DNA of 64,000 nt. Origin: Lamellibrachia columna. Its lineage: Eukaryota > Annelida > Polychaeta > Sabellida > Siboglinidae. The notes beneath the pieces are model-generated. The model was not told where the DNA came from. It worked only from the letters and a program-made list of their open reading frames with translations, and did no database searches. Within the stretch, counting starts at the first letter, position 1. Each line of letters starts with the position of its first letter. The DNA lies in NCBI GenBank assembly GCA_963662155.1, contig OY759267.1, positions 35,444,976 to 35,508,975 on the forward strand. The letters run 5' to 3'. Of the stretch, positions 10,116 to 23,500 are shown piece after piece. Made by a program: the position numbers and the translations under genes.

Positions 10116-11705
10116 TTGGTAACAACTTTTTGTTTGCGTCACTCATTATAATGGGAGTTTTTAGTTTTAGAAAATGTGATAGCTTTAATATATGCAATTC
10201 ACAAGATAATCCATTTGTATGATGCCAACAGTGTACATTGCTGACAATCCTCGCTAATTGCTTTTGTAACAAATAAATGCAGTCAATATTTGTTTTGTAG
10301 GTGTTTCCCCACACTTCACAACAACATGAAACACAAATCAGGTACTGTGAATAGTATATTGTTTTAAGTGAGCATTTTTGTGTAGTAAATATTTTGCACT
10401 AGTATGCATAATTGCAATACTTTTCAAAGTTTCAAAGGTATCATCCTATTAAAACAACTAGAAATTTACTTACATATGTCATTTCAATATCATTGATTTT
10501 TACATTAGTGCTGGCTTTTCGTAGTTACTAAATAGCATGACATTAATTTCCTACACATTATGTGATAATTGATTAACTACAAACCACATAACCAATTAAC
10601 CAAGTTGTTTGCCTGTCTTTGCTGAGTTCAACCGGGTCATTTGTTGAGCAAAAAAAATATTGGTGTCATCAGCAAAAAAATTAAATTTAACAGTTATGAA
10701 CTACATGTATGTAAAGCACCTTGATTGATCAGGCCCTGTATATCTACTTTATTATTATAATATGTAAGCATCACTTCTATCCAGCTACACTGTCTCAAAC
10801 GACAGTGAGCACGAACATGAATGCAGAGTAATCACGGTTATACACAATCTTTACATTGCACATGATGCAACAGAGAGTTGTTCTGGAAGGGGTACAAAGG
10901 CTAGGATCCCTTTCCGACAATTGTCTAGATATCAGTCGCACACCCTTAACGAACCCCCTTAACCCTCCTTTCATGATTCTAAAATGGATTGCAACACTCA
11001 GGATTAGGCACAGATGTTTTCTTTGGAGCCATCACCAGAGCCAGACTAACACCTAAGCCCAGGGTTTTATATACAATCAACCCTGTGGGATTGTAAATCC
11101 TATTGTAATGCACACAGCTGAGCATCAGTCCCCTGTCAGATCCATTGGGCTGATATGATACCTGTTACCAGATCCTTGGGCCCTGTGCTGTGTATTACCC
11201 CTGACACTTCCACTGTCACAAAGATAAACAGAATGCCTCCAAGTGGGCTGTAATGTGAAACCCTCCCAGGCTGGCTGCAATATGATGCCAGCTAGTCTGA
11301 TAAGAATGGTAACCTGTTAGCAAAATTGTAAAATTGCCACCATCCTAACTTCAAGTTGTTGTATCTCGAGAACTTACAATGGACCCATTCTAATTCTTTA
11401 ATGGAACTTGTTGATGCAATGACCTTACTAATGGTCAAATTTGATTAAAATCAGAGTTTACTCATTTTGGGTCTATCAGGTCAAAAGTGAAGGCCAGTGA
11501 CCTAAGTGACACTTGTAAAAACTTTTTTAACTGCCACATGAGTTTCTACTGTCAACAGTTGGAGACGAGTATCATTTCTGATCTGCTCCTCAAAAAAAAA
11601 CAATGTATGGTACAAGATGAAATTGGTGTCTTAATTAGAGGAGAGGGGATAGCGGCTGTTTCTTTTAGTGTCACACATCAAATTATTTCGAAAAGAAACA
11701 TGTTT
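10116..11705. other. Spacer between the two duplicated units, first part
   Basis: No gene recognised. Frames are short and unsupported by splice sites. Sequence is mildly AT-rich and apparently single-copy within the window. Confidence 0.4.
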
Positions 11706-12150
11706 AATCACAGGTCATAAGGGTGCTGATCTCGAGAGCATGATCACAGGTCATAAGGGTGCTGACTTCGTGGGCATGATTACAGGTCATAAAGGTGCTG
11801 ACTTTGAGGGCATCACAAGTCATAAGGTTGCTGACCTTGAGGGCATTATCACAGGTCATAAGGGTGCTGACCTCGAGGGCATGATCATGGGTCATAAGGT
11901 TGCTGACCTTGAGGGTATTATCACAGGTCATAAGGGTGCTGACCTCGAGGGCATGATCACGGGTCATAAGGGTGCTGACTTTGAGGGCATGATCACAAGT
12001 CATAAAGGTGTTGACTTTGGGGGCATGATCACAGTTCATAAGGCTGCTGACTGATTACTTTTCATAAGAGTGCTGACTTTGTTCAAAGTTCAGAACGGTG
12101 CTGACTTTGATCACAGTTCAGAAGGGTGCTGATTTTGATCACAGTTCGGA
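11706..12150. repeat. 36-bp minisatellite
   Basis: About ten units of 36 bp with core CAGGTCATAAGGGTGCTGAC and a variable GAGGGCATGATCA part run to about 12055, followed by degenerate copies of the core to about 12150. Because the unit is a multiple of three, both strands stay open (GHKGADLEGMIT repeats on plus), but nothing else suggests coding. Confidence 0.85.
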
Positions 12151-13578
12151 ATATGAGTATTGTTGGTTACAGCACGAATGATGATGACAGATGTAATTCA
12201 AGTTTTATGTTGAGGGAACTCAAGTTAAGTAACGTAATAACATAATAATGCTTAAAGAACATTGTATCAGAACCGACCAGATCAATTAACACCACCACAT
12301 ATTCACGAAAAGAGTGCATACACGATTTGCTTCTACCATACTGTCAAATTATCATTTATAATTAATAAAAGATTATGAGGCACTGAGAAAATTTTCATCT
12401 GAATAGTAATACAGTACCGTATCTAAAACTATGGAAGTGCAGTTGCTTCAAAGATAACTTTAGAGTACTTGAACATGCTTCAATTTTATTTTAGTGTTGT
12501 TTATGCATATACTTAATTTTTATTAATTAAATTAACTTAAATTTTTCCATCCCATGAGCACTGAACTTTTTATTTTCAAGCTGTTCCTAGGAATATGGTA
12601 AACAATACAATGCATATGTAGAGTGGCCCTTTTAGTTTCATACCCTTTTCTCCTTCCTTTAAGGGTTTTATATAACATGAATATACTAGCTGATTCAACA
12701 GCACCTACATTGCTGTATTCAAGGTTGATAGCTGCATACAATTCTTGACATTTCTCCCAAAATTCAACAACTCTATTTTGAGTTGGGATGTAATGCATCC
12801 CTTATGGATGAATATATGCTAGGAGCTAAGGAACTAAACGTGGTTGAAAGGGTAAGTCTTCAGATGTTTCCTACTGACCTAACACTAACAGAGTGAATTC
12901 CAAAGAGTTGGTGCAACAACCGAGAAATCCCTGGTTACAATCTTTGTTTAAACTCTTGGAACAAAAAGTAGGTCAGAACTTGATTATTGAAGCTTTCTGG
13001 GCTTTCTTACAACAGTGGGCAATAAATGTAAATATGGATTGTGATTTGTTTAGGGACACAGGAAGCTGATTGTTCAATATTCATAAGATGCAACCATGTA
13101 CACTCTCATGACTGAAATGATTAAATTGCATAGAAATTTTAACAATTTATATTTAATACCACTTAAAAGTCTCACTTCAATTGTTCAATCATTGCATGTT
13201 AGGAATATTCATTGCATATCAAGAATATTCATTAGTGTGATTTTGGTGCCCGTAAATTAGCCACCACCAAATTCATGGTCTGGGTGGTTCACATTAATAG
13301 GGTCATCTCGTGGGTGGATAAATGGTTATTTAGGGTCTCGTGTTAAAAACATATGAGTAGGTCTTAGTAGTGTATTTACTTACCTAGTTGGTGCACTAGG
13401 CCACCATCTCAGTTGAAATAGGGCTTTGTTTTACACTCTATATGGTTACCTTGCAATCTATTCTATAATTTGTTATTTCGTATATATTGTAAATATTGAA
13501 TCGGATGCAATCAAGCCAGTTTCTGATTACTTCTGTTGTAACAGTTGCATTGAAACTGATGATCGGCTAAACTTTAGC
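12151..13578. other. Unannotated spacer
   Basis: No convincing gene. A minus-strand frame at 12532-12798 (88 residues) has no recognisable domain. 12890-12960 has wording found in LINE or SINE 3' regions but is too short to assign. Confidence 0.35.
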
Positions 13579-13982
13579 CCACATTGAAATCACACGTACA
13601 TTTACAGCAGAACACTGAATTCACACAACTGATGTGTACCTTTGTTTTTTGTATAAAAGTGCTGAGAAAATTGTTGTAACCGGAATGATTACGTGTCCTC
13701 GATAGAACAACATGCATGTGTCGTTACAATTACGATACCAGAATAATTGCGACATAGAAACTGCGCTTCTAAGTGAGGATTTCTACGTCATTGATGGCGT
13801 TGACAAGTGTCAATGAGTGGAGCTGCTGAAGATTATCTGATGCAAACAGGACAACAATGCCTGTCGTGGTTCGTTGCCAACTCTTCCAGCACAGACAAAA
13901 GACCACGTTGCTTAATTGCTGTTTACGAGCCAGCATGCGGGCAGTTCTTGCATTTAGCATGTGTTACATAACAATCGATGCG
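13579..13982. repeat. Dispersed repeat, inverted partner at 30185-30567
   Basis: Shares long diverged matches, in opposite orientation, with 30185-30567. Examples are GCAGAACACTGAATTCACAC, the stretch around CGATAGAACAACATGCATG, and GATTATCTGATGCA. The two copies differ at many positions, so the repeat is old. I see no terminal repeats or coding capacity. Confidence 0.6.
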
Positions 13983-14649
13983 AAGTGGTCTGTTTCAACA
14001 CACATGGTTTGTCCATAGCACACACTACGTGCTTCACATGGACTTCTCTGTAACAGCTGATTTCAGCTAAATCGGTTGAAGTGCGTTGCGTTGACAGCCA
14101 GTCAGACGAAATAGGTGAAAAAGAGGTGATACGAAACAGCTACTACGAAAACAAACGGTGCATCATAAACAGCGACTTTATGACCTAACAGAATGCGGAA
14201 TACCACCGAAGAAGTGTCACTGATTTGAACACAATTTCGGCCTCGATTCTCTAGGTTTGTGAATAAACGTTATTTGGCTTTGTAGATCAATAATATATAT
14301 TCTGTGGAATACACATATTTGATATAGTATTAATGTTGATACATATGCCGTTTCTGCTCGGATTCTACAAACAATTGGCCATTCATATGGAGTTATGATT
14401 TATGTATTGGGACACGTTAATTACTAATGACAACTATATTTCTCTTCTTCTGATGCAACTCATGATTATGTATTAACCGCTTCCAAAATGTGACTAGATT
14501 GTGGCCGCACTGGAGAGTTCTAGTGAGGTAGCCCTAGTACGAGTCTATATTAGGTAGAATGTCGGATTTGCGTACTTTAGCAGGTTCATGTAGGCCCTAT
14601 GTTTAATGGATATATTATTTGTTCTTCAATTGGATGGAGACGACACACT

Positions 14650-15062
14650 TTCTAAGCATTTGACTGATTGTTGGCTAACGTAACTGTTGTGCGCATTTGT
14701 TGCACAAAGTAACGGCGATGGGAATGATTATATTCATAGATATTAAACAGATAATACCATTTAATACAACTGTTCGATGATACTGTAGACAAAATAATAA
14801 ACTTTTTCCACGTGTAATGTGTTGCATTCCCAAGGTGTTGTGCTGGCTACGACGGGGACTGTTGTTTTTTACACTTTCTAAGAATTTTGACTGACTATTG
14901 GCTAACGTAACTGTTACGCGCATTTGTTTCACAAAGTAACGGCGATGTGAATGAATAGATTCATAGATAATAAACAGATACTGCCATTTAATACAACTGT
15001 TCGATGATACGGTTGGCAAAATAATAAACGTTTTCCACTTGTCTTATGTTGCATTCCCAAGG
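14650..15062. repeat. Tandem duplication of about 190 bp
   Basis: 14650-14838 and 14872-15062 are diverged direct copies. Both contain GGCTAACGTAACTGTT, CACAAAGTAACGGCGATG, ATACAACTGTTCGATGATAC and GTTGCATTCCCAAGGT. No coding content is evident. Confidence 0.75.
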
Positions 15063-15202
15063 TACAGGTTATTGATGACAGTTAACGGGCCGACGTTGTT
15101 GTAGGCGCCATCTTAGAGTGAGCACTTCCGGCACATGCGCATAATTTCCACCACTGAATCTGCATAATTAAATATCAATAACATAGACTAGTAATATTAC
15201 TG

Positions 15203-18200
15203 ATGCATGTTATACATTTTGCTGTATTACAACTCGAACTAAGTCATATAAGAAACATTCTAATGAATAAATTGTTTATTTAAATGTTGTTATAACAGAA
15301 AAAACGTAAAGTGAACATGTTTCAAGAGTTCACACCACAAATTCGGCCGGATGGGTTTACCAACTATATAAACGGGTAGACGTGTTGTCATAAGAGGTTG
15401 CTAGCTCAACACATAGGGGTTGTCAGTAGTTTGGGTGGAGGACTACATCATGGTCTGGGGGCCGACAAACCTCTCCCCTGAGAGCTGCTCGATACGCAAC
15501 TATAAGAGATTCGGTGACTGTGGATTGGTCTCTCCACCGACCGATAGGAGGTGCAACCAAATAGCTGATAATGGCTAAGTGTCACTCACGTCATTGGTCT
15601 CTTATTTTTTAAACAAAAGAATATCGATCGTTATATATTCAGATTCGGTTTATTATTCTCGATTCGCATTAGTTGATCAATCGGCATCAGTTTTATTGTC
15701 ATCGTACCAAATGTCTGCCAATCCTTAATCAATTACATGTCAATTATTACGTTGATTTCCTTCCTTGCATTTTAGTAACTCGATGCTTTCATTATATCAC
15801 TCTACGTCACTTCCAAAACAAAAAGGCTATATAATGTTAGTGTTTTATGGCACTCCATAGAGCACTATGTGATGATGGCGCTATGTAGATATCATATTTT
15901 ATTATTATTATTTTGGTGGTGACGTTCTCGAAACACCAGTGCCAGCAGCATATTAATATTTTACGAAAACTCCCAATTTGTTGGAGGTATGTGATTTTGA
16001 CGAAACTTAACTTGTTCACACATTGGCAGCACAGTAGCAGTGAATGTCATGAAGTTGTAGGATTTTTGATGGTCAAGTTTTCTACTAATCATGCAAAACG
16101 TTAACGTGACCACCAAGGGAAAATCTGTAGTTGTTCTGTTACTACAATTTAATAATAGGACAAAACTGCTGGCCTCGACAATTTGAGAATGTGCCATGTT
16201 TTTAATTAATCCGCCGCCAAATCATGTGTGACATAGTTTTAGTTGAGGTACTTAGTCGTTTAACTATGCGTTGTGAGGCTGATGTGTTGTGTTTCGTGCT
16301 TCTAACAGGGCACTGGCGGTAAAGATGGCCCTCCTGGCGGACAATTCAGAAGAACGGCAATTTATCCGGTAGGTGGACGCGCGAGGTTAGGCGAAGACGC
16401 GTAAAGAAAGTTATTGCTCAATTTTGTTATTGTTACTGCGAAATTCGTATTTTTAGTTGTTTCGACATATGGACTGTTAGAAAACGAATATGGAGTTCCT
16501 ACGGAAGTGCAGTATGCGCTTATTATTCTGCTCAAATTCGATATCGCCATATTATCGCCCCCATTTTCATACTGGAGGTGATTTTGCACCAGAAATAACG
16601 CAAATAGTCGCATGAACACCTTACCCTGAATCACTGGCACTGCCATCAAGACTAGCGATGTCCGACAACTCTAAAGGGGTAAGACCACTATAGACCTTAC
16701 AGTTTATTGTTCCAAACGAAAATATAGTGTATTAAATTGGCCACTCTTCCTCCTTTAGTCTTTACTAATCGGAGCTTTGCTTGTCTAAAATTTTCGCAGT
16801 AGAGATTCCCCCGCTCCATAATTCAGCCTGTCAGTGGCTGCACAATTTATTCTGTATGTATAGAGCCACAATATCCTGGCAGCGACTTTGTTGTTCTACT
16901 ACGACCCCTATTGTTTGTGATGCATTTTGCCCAGTATGATAAGACCCAGTGATTCTCGCTTAGCTATATCTGCTGTCCATGGATATGGTTAATGGAGCAT
17001 CTTCAGGTAATCCTCGTAGCGTATTAATTGTCTTCATGTGGTCACGCCTTTTCGCCAAGTCTGCCAAAGTCATAGTTGCTGTCGCATTGTCAACTTTGTT
17101 TGCAGTCCGTTGCATGCTACTTCGGTACGGTGGTGGTACATCTAAGCTAGCAATTATCACACATGCACTGTAAATCTAGGAACAGCGCACAATTAACTGT
17201 CAATAAGGGACGCATGCTCTGCAATGCACTCGTTATACATCTGTGTTGTTTTGTCTCTATGCATAATACGCATTTCTAATTGTGAGTCATCTTTCTTCAG
17301 GTATGTCGTTGTCAAGTCATCAGCAACACGTTTCTTCGGTCTCATGAGTTTGGCGCCATCCGATTTGCTCTCAGCATCTGGGATTTCGATGAGTCCACCT
17401 GGTGTAACTTTGGCGACTCTTGTGAATTCGGCTTGCGTGAGTCTTGGCATCCACATGCTTGGTGTGGAATTGTCTGCTACGTCTTTCTTGGACGTGTGCA
17501 CAGTGTGCCCTTTCTGAAAGCCACATCTCCTCACATTTTTGGCTATTCGGAACTTCACTTTTCTTCTCCATGCTGATATCTGTATCAGAGTCAAACACTT
17601 TTACTATGTTTTGAATGTTTAAATGTTTTTCTTCGATTTGGTATAACTTTCGTGCCGGTTTGTGAGATGTCGGAAATTAATTAGGGCACGGACCACAGTC
17701 AGAATCCATCCACCATTACATACATAAAGAATCCCAAGGAAAAAATTAATTGTGCAGATAGGGTTTATTTGTGAGAGCAGAAATTGTGTGGATGAGGGAG
17801 TGGAAGTGATGTTCTTGTGCACAGTAGCATATAAGCTTTGAAATGATGCCATTTGTCAGTAGGTATGCCAGTTGCGTAAGGACACAGTGGCTGTTAGGCA
17901 GGATGTACTCATATTTGGGAAACCGGAGAATTTCATGGCAGAAATGCAGGGGCCTCATGCTTTGAAGCAATTTATGCGAAAAGGAGGTATGTCATTTTCA
18001 CGAATTTCACACACCAGGTGTCTTAGTGGGTCTGTAATTTTCTGTGAATTTAAAAAAAAATTGTAGGATAAATTTTCAATGTAGACGCAAGAACGTTATA
18101 ATGGTCGTCTATGGGAAAAGTGACCGTGGTCCGTGCCAATGTCCGACAACTCTGAAGGGGTAAGACCACTATAGACCTTCCAGTTTATTGTTTCACACGA

Positions 18201-19431
18201 AAATATAGTGTATTAAATTGTGATATTTGAATTTAAATAATCTGTATGATGTGACATTAGTGCAATTGAACAGGCATGTTCACAAGTTTGTTTGTAGAAG
18301 CTATTGGCTTTGAAAAGGTGCATTTTTTAGAGTGTAACAGGCGGAGGGATTCATTTGAATTTTTCTTCTGTGCACCACGTGGGCGCATGAATGCATGGCT
18401 ATGTTTGTTAAAATTGATGGGCATCGCACGTCGGGGTGTTTTAATAGAGCTGGAGGTATGCGGTTTTGACAAAACTTGGTCAGCATTTCAATGAGATGAT
18501 GGCAGTTGCTGTAAAAAATAAGAATTTTTGATGGTTATGTTTTCTTATCAAACAAAACGTTAAGTTTCAGGCACGACTTTTCACACTTATACTGCATACA
18601 CACAATACCTGTGGTGGGAAAAGCGCGTGTCACCTTCTCGTGGTTCCTACTGTGGATCACGACAGCAAACTTTGCTGTCGTGTGAACTAAGAACAGCGCA
18701 CACTGGTACTATCTTGTAAACTGTGGATATTGTGTTTGTTTGTTTTATACTGAATGGCTTGGTGCTTGGTGAAGTCATATCGGTTGCTGACTCGAGACAG
18801 TAGGTGCACGGTTTTGTGTCCAAAGGGAAATGTGGTTGATACCAACTAAATATTCGACAGCCACATAATTCACACAGCTTGACGTCTAAAATGATGGTAA
18901 TATCGAGCCTGATTGTTATGAAAGAAACACATATTTGGCTCGGTTGCATTATTGACAGTTGCAGTCCGACCCATGTTTGCTGCTGTGACCGACTGTGCAG
19001 CAGGAACATCGTCATGTGTTCGGGATGGTCTACAACAACCTCCTTTGCTGTCTCTGGTATTTCAAGAGGTAACTCTGACAGCCTAAACGACGTTGGTTAG
19101 TGCAATAAGGTAATGAACATAACAATTTACATGCTTCCTGATATGCTGTCATTGATATCTCACTTTTTCCACCATAAGAATGTAGAATATTATATTACAT
19201 AACATAATAGCTATCACACGATCATGGGACCACTATCTGAATAAATGAATTAACATGGACAGCACATGTTCTCGCAATTTTAATTCCACATATCCAAATT
19301 TGCTTCTTTCATAATTGTGCAGATGTATATTGGGATATTAGAGCCGTTTTTGCAAATACCTGTCTTAAGAATTTACTTTGTTGTGTTTGACGTGTTATGT
19401 CATAAACTGTTGAAGAATAACAGCAGATTAT
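15203..19431. repeat. 4.2 kb duplicated unit, copy 2
   Basis: Copy of 5840-10115 in direct orientation, lacking 39 bases after CTCACTTTTTCCA (near 19171) and 9 bases near 19317. Its left flank has no Mutator-like C-terminal fragment, and its right flank runs at once into TA and CATG microsatellites. The deleted transposase lies at 16735-17598 and the MITE at 18157-18571. Confidence 0.85.
16735..17598 (-). pseudogene. Mutator-like transposase, internally deleted, copy 2
   Basis: Near-identical to the remnant at 7371-8234, with the same internal deletion joining the YIQNKLC region to the LNYGAGESLL region and the same stops. The lesions therefore predate the duplication of the 4.2 kb unit. Confidence 0.6.
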
Positions 19432-19552
19432 ATATATACATATACGAACACATTGATCAACATAGTGGGTGTGTATAATAGTGATACATGCATGCATGCA
19501 TGCATGCTAACATACATGCATACATACATACATACATACATACATACATACA
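19432..19552. repeat. Compound microsatellite
   Basis: TA-rich start at the duplication breakpoint, then (CATG)n at about 19487-19507 and (ATAC)n at about 19510-19551. It sits exactly where the similarity to copy 1 ends. Confidence 0.8.
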
Positions 19553-19560
19553 AATACTTT

Positions 19561-20107
19561 ATCATTTCCAAAATGAGCAAATGTTGGGTTTCAATTCAAC
19601 CAACTCATATGACAACAGGTCATAATACTATAATTATTAGCAATTACGTCCACAAGATTTCTGTACTCTTGTCACTACAATGGTCTTTGTGCTCGGACAG
19701 GAGGTATTCTTTTATCCTTTTTTGTTGTCCGCAGTAGAAGATGTTGCTCTTGACTGACGCTGGCAACGTAGATCAACCTGAATATTACATAATACAAATG
19801 TTTACTTCAGACTAGTTACAACATAACACATCTTTACATTGGGTCTCATACTATCATCCTCAGGTAACAAGGGCTTTAAAGCTCTATGCAACTGTGAACA
19901 AAATCACATGTAAGGAACACATTTCCCATATTAAAATGCACATTTATGTAGGCACTGCAAGTTGCCAACTGATGGCTATATATGGTATAGTATAATCCCA
20001 TACAACTTGACACAACACATGCTACACATCTGTATTTAAACTGAACCATGGACTAGTTTCTGAGAATCAAATAAATCTATTAACACATGTTGCAATATTA
20101 TAGTTAT
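19561..20107. other. No recognised feature
   Basis: Short frames only; no repeat or exon that I can support. Confidence 0.4.
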
Positions 20108-20109
20108 GC

Positions 20110-20325
20110 AAATTCAGTGGGGTGGTTACTGCCTTAGATGGGGTGGTTATTGCCTTAGATGGGTTGGTTACTGTCTTAGATGGGGTAGTCACTGCCTAAG
20201 ATGAGGTAGTCATTGCCTTAGGTGGGGTGGTCACTGCCTTAGATGGGGTGGTCACTGCCTTAGATGGGGTGGTCTCTGCCTTAGATGGGGTGGTCACTGC
20301 CTTAGGTGGGGGTGGTCACTGCCTT
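20110..20325. repeat. 21-bp minisatellite
   Basis: About ten units of GGTGGTCACTGCCTTAGATGG with single-base variants. Flanked by a degenerate GGTGGTCACTAA segment. Confidence 0.85.
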
Positions 20326-20330
20326 ATTGA

Positions 20331-21014
20331 CCATGTACTAAATCAGAGAGGTGGTCACTAAATGATGTACCTTGTACTAAGGTTGGTGGACTGCCACTAA
20401 CTTACCGACTTGGGCTGGACTCAATTACAATTGTCAAATACAAAGCATTACACACAAGTTATATTACAATTGCAAAACTTAAAAAAATTCACTAGAATGC
20501 TTCTTACTTATTTAATATATTCGCTCGAGGTAGAGCATAGGGCCAGAATGCTTCAAAAAGGGTTAATTGCAATAGTTCTTTGGTTGAGTATAACTATACT
20601 CCTTTATAAAAATACTTGCTCATCTTAGTCAGTGTTTTGGCTGAATTCATCCATTCTTGCTGCCAGGAATGGTTTCAATTACAATGATCAATTTAAAATA
20701 AAAACATTAAAATTATGCAATTTCAATAGCTGGTACATGTGTACTTGGAAAGGCATGATTTTGATTGCTAGAAGACAGGCGTGTATAAAAACATTGATCG
20801 TGGGATCAGTTGCCGATGGAAGTACAACACGTAATTTTGTACTTTAAATTAGAGAGTCTGAACAATGACGTATCCATGACAACAACAACAATGATGCATC
20901 CATGGCAACAACGAGTATGTAAATTGTTAAAGAATTACTGTTTCAGGAAAGAATACAGCATATCAACAATAATGCTTACTTATATTAATATAAATCATAA
21001 TGCTACCACCAGAA
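20331..21014. other. No recognised gene
   Basis: A minus-strand AAGTCG|gtaagt donor-like site lies near 20405, but the preceding exon would be very short and unsupported. Confidence 0.35.
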
Positions 21015-21049
21015 TGCAAAAATCGGCTGATCTGATGTTTTAATAAGTT

Positions 21050-21200
21050 TGAGCATGATTGAGCATGTATTGGTCTAGATACGTGATTGAGCATGTGTTG
21101 GCCTAGATACATGATTGAGCATGTGTTGGCCTAGATACATGATTGAGCATGTGTTGGCCTAGATACATGATTGAGCATGTGTTGGCCTAGATACGTGACT
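21050..21200. repeat. 28-bp minisatellite
   Basis: About five units based on TGATTGAGCATGTGTTGGCC plus TAGATACA. A single diverged unit exists in the paralogous segment near 24600, so the array expanded in copy 1 only. Confidence 0.8.
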
Positions 21201-21320
21201 GTTTCAGTGCACAGCATGTGTTGTACTTATGTTCACAATCTCATGATTTTGCCTTTTTATTACACTCCAGAAGCGCCACATGTTATATCGCGTAGCCTCT
21301 ATTAGAACCATATTACTTAC

Positions 21321-21465
21321 CTGGTGCCAAGGTTGCTGGGGCAGCCACTGCGTTGCTGGTGCTGATTTTGTGAGCATATTTAACGAGTTCCTCTGAAGAC
21401 GTCCGCTGTTCATTCAAATGCTTGATCAACTCCAGTTTCTGTTTAGCCTGGTAAATGACAATAGC
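21321..21465 (-). pseudogene. MED4: MED4 exon, copy 1 (splice acceptor lost)
   Basis: The minus strand reads AIVIYQAKQKLELIKH, then SSEELVKYAHKISTSNAVAA and a final APG interrupted by a gtaagt donor. This matches the core of Mediator subunit 4 (YQAK.KL...[18 protein letters not shown]). MED4 is a subunit of the Mediator middle module linking activators to RNA polymerase II. Length and frame agree with the animal protein. The expected acceptor before GCT ATT reads GCGG instead of GCAG, so splicing here looks broken; TTTACCAG 18 bases inside could serve as a substitute and would drop six conserved residues. The upstream exon lies at 23111-23179. I could not find the next exon (expected DPRRPYPTD). 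Confidence 0.7.
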
Positions 21466-21831
21466 CCGCAAACAGTATAAACTTTGAAAGAGAGTAAACA
21501 ACATGTCGGACATGCAATTTTTGGAATTAAAAAAGGTAAAGGTATGTTCTTATGTAGCCTGGTATCTAGTCCTTGGGACTGGTAAAAACACTTTACTCTG
21601 TTCATTCGAGCATGATTTCTCTGGGAAGCATTCAGCCACTCTGCAATTACTAACAGTTTGCAGGCATTAAGGTCCCTCCTCAATTTGATTATCTAATATC
21701 CAAAACAACAAGCTGCACTTTTGTTGAGATTTGTTACATAGTTTTGTGTGCGAAATCAACGGACAAACTATTAAATTATTTTTCACTGGATACGGTAAAA
21801 ATTGGTGGAAAAAGTTATCTGGCCCTATATA

Positions 21832-22020
21832 CTATAACATCAAACTAAACACTATGACATCAGGCTATATACTATGACATCAGGCTATTATACTATGGCA
21901 TCAGGCTATACACTATAGCATCAAGCTATATACTATAACATCAGGCTATATACAATAACATCAGGTTATATACTTTAACATCAGGCTATATACTGTTACT
22001 TCAGCCTATATACTATAAGG
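21832..22020. repeat. 20-bp minisatellite in MED4 intron, copy 1
   Basis: About nine units of CTATATACTATAACATCAGG with variants. A shorter array of the same unit sits at 25232-25340, in the paralogous intron. Confidence 0.8.
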
Positions 22021-22927
22021 GAGTTTTGTCCAGCCCGGTGGTTTAACCCAGGTTAAACCTGCATTTTACTAGTTTAACCAGGGTTAAACCTGGGTTAAAT
22101 TGGGCTTTACTTTTAGAACTGAGGATGATATTAGTGGGGAGACATTCTCAATATTAATACAGGTGGCATGTGGATTAATGATGGTTTAACATTGGTGTCA
22201 TATTATTGATGCAATAAAAGATGAAAATTGCTCTTTAAATAAATCTGTCAATGTGTCTACCTATCACTGTACGATAATGTGTGTTCTGTTATTGATTGAA
22301 ACAACTTTTCTGCACATTGAATGCATAGAAGCTACACAGATTTCCCTTCAGTTGGTGGTATTTTCCCTAGCCAGAAACCTCAAGTTAATATCCACCTTAT
22401 GGAAACAGCTTGTACTAGTTTCCAGTTCAGAACATAATTCTTGTATATGCTTAAACCAGGTCAGGAAGTCCATAATAAAAGGGACTTTTATCAGTTAGCC
22501 ATAACCATAAAATGCCTTTGTTGACCTCACAATGGACAGTGCCATGAATTGCAAGCTGAGTCTTCTGAAAAAGAAGTGTAGTGATTCAAGCCAGGCAACC
22601 AGTATAGTCTGGTGTCAGCTTGCAGAGGGAATATTGAGCCTTGGAGACTGACAGGTGGTAATCCACTCTCTCAGCAAGCAGCACTTGTGTTCACTGCCAA
22701 CAACTGGATTCACCCTCTAACCCCTAAAGTTAAAACAATCATTAGAGCCACCACCAATTCATGGTCAAGTCATTTAGCTCAACTCACCAACTAAGACCAG
22801 ATTTATTCTTTCATACTGTGATAAAATATGCCTGGAAAATAGTTTAACCCAGGTTTAACCCAGTTTAACCCAAAATGGAGGTTTCGACCAACCCAGGTTA
22901 AACCTAGGTTAAACCCGGGGAACAGGT
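22021..22927. mobile_element. MITE-like insertion with GGTTTAACC-type ends
   Basis: Both ends consist of short alternating direct and inverted words built on CAGGTTTAACC and GGTTAAACCTGGG, at about 22030-22100 and 22840-22920. The left end starts CCCGGTGGTTTAACC and the right end, read inverted, starts CCCCGGGTTTAACC. The paralogous intron (25340-25390) lacks about 900 bases exactly here, which supports insertion after the duplication or precise loss from the other copy. The interior has no coding capacity that I can see. Confidence 0.55.
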
Positions 22928-23110
22928 TTTATTTTGAGGATATTAACAAAAATATTTTATTAAACTGACTGCACATAACTAAACTGTCACACACTATTAA
23001 TTTAAACATTATTGAACCTGATTCAAAGTGAAATGTGTAATTGTAGCAGTTTTCATGATGCTGTGTTACTGAACACCCCTCCTGACACGGGGGGGTGGCT
23101 GTAAACTTAC

Positions 23111-23179
23111 CAGGAGGTCCTCTGCATCTTTCAGGTTGTAGAAGTTGGATGTCTCTGTCTGTCGCAATCTGTTGCTGGG
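23111..23179 (-). pseudogene. MED4: MED4 upstream exon with frameshift
   Basis: The minus strand reads QQQIATDRDIQLLQ and then, in the next frame, LKDAEDLL directly before gtaagt. This matches the animal MED4 segment DIQQLQ...LKEAEQIL that precedes the exon at 21321-21465. Two bases are missing between LQ and LK relative to an open frame, so the exon is frameshifted unless it is a sequencing error. Paralogous sequence near 25590 keeps only CTCCTG plus the donor. Confidence 0.6.
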
Positions 23180-23500
23180 CTGTCATGGAAACTGTTGTCA
23201 TGGTGACATCGTTAAGAAAATAAAGTTGTGCTTAACCAAATGTCTAGACGAAGTCAAGACATAAGGATACTGCCAAACACGTATTTATAATTGACATTAA
23301 ATTACTGGTCAATGTAGTTGTTAAACCCTGACAGTCTGTCAGTTCCGGCCAAGCTTAAGACACCTATCAGCAGCTCACCAGTGTATCCAGCCCTTGACTA
23401 AGGGAAACCCTCTTCCGCCTACACCACTGCCTGTCGGCAACTTCACTGTTTTTCTCTCTGTCTACAACTATATAACATCCAAGCCTGGCTGACCAAACAC
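23180..23500. other. No recognised feature
   Basis: Interval between the MED4 exon and the 15-bp array; no exon or repeat seen. Confidence 0.35.
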
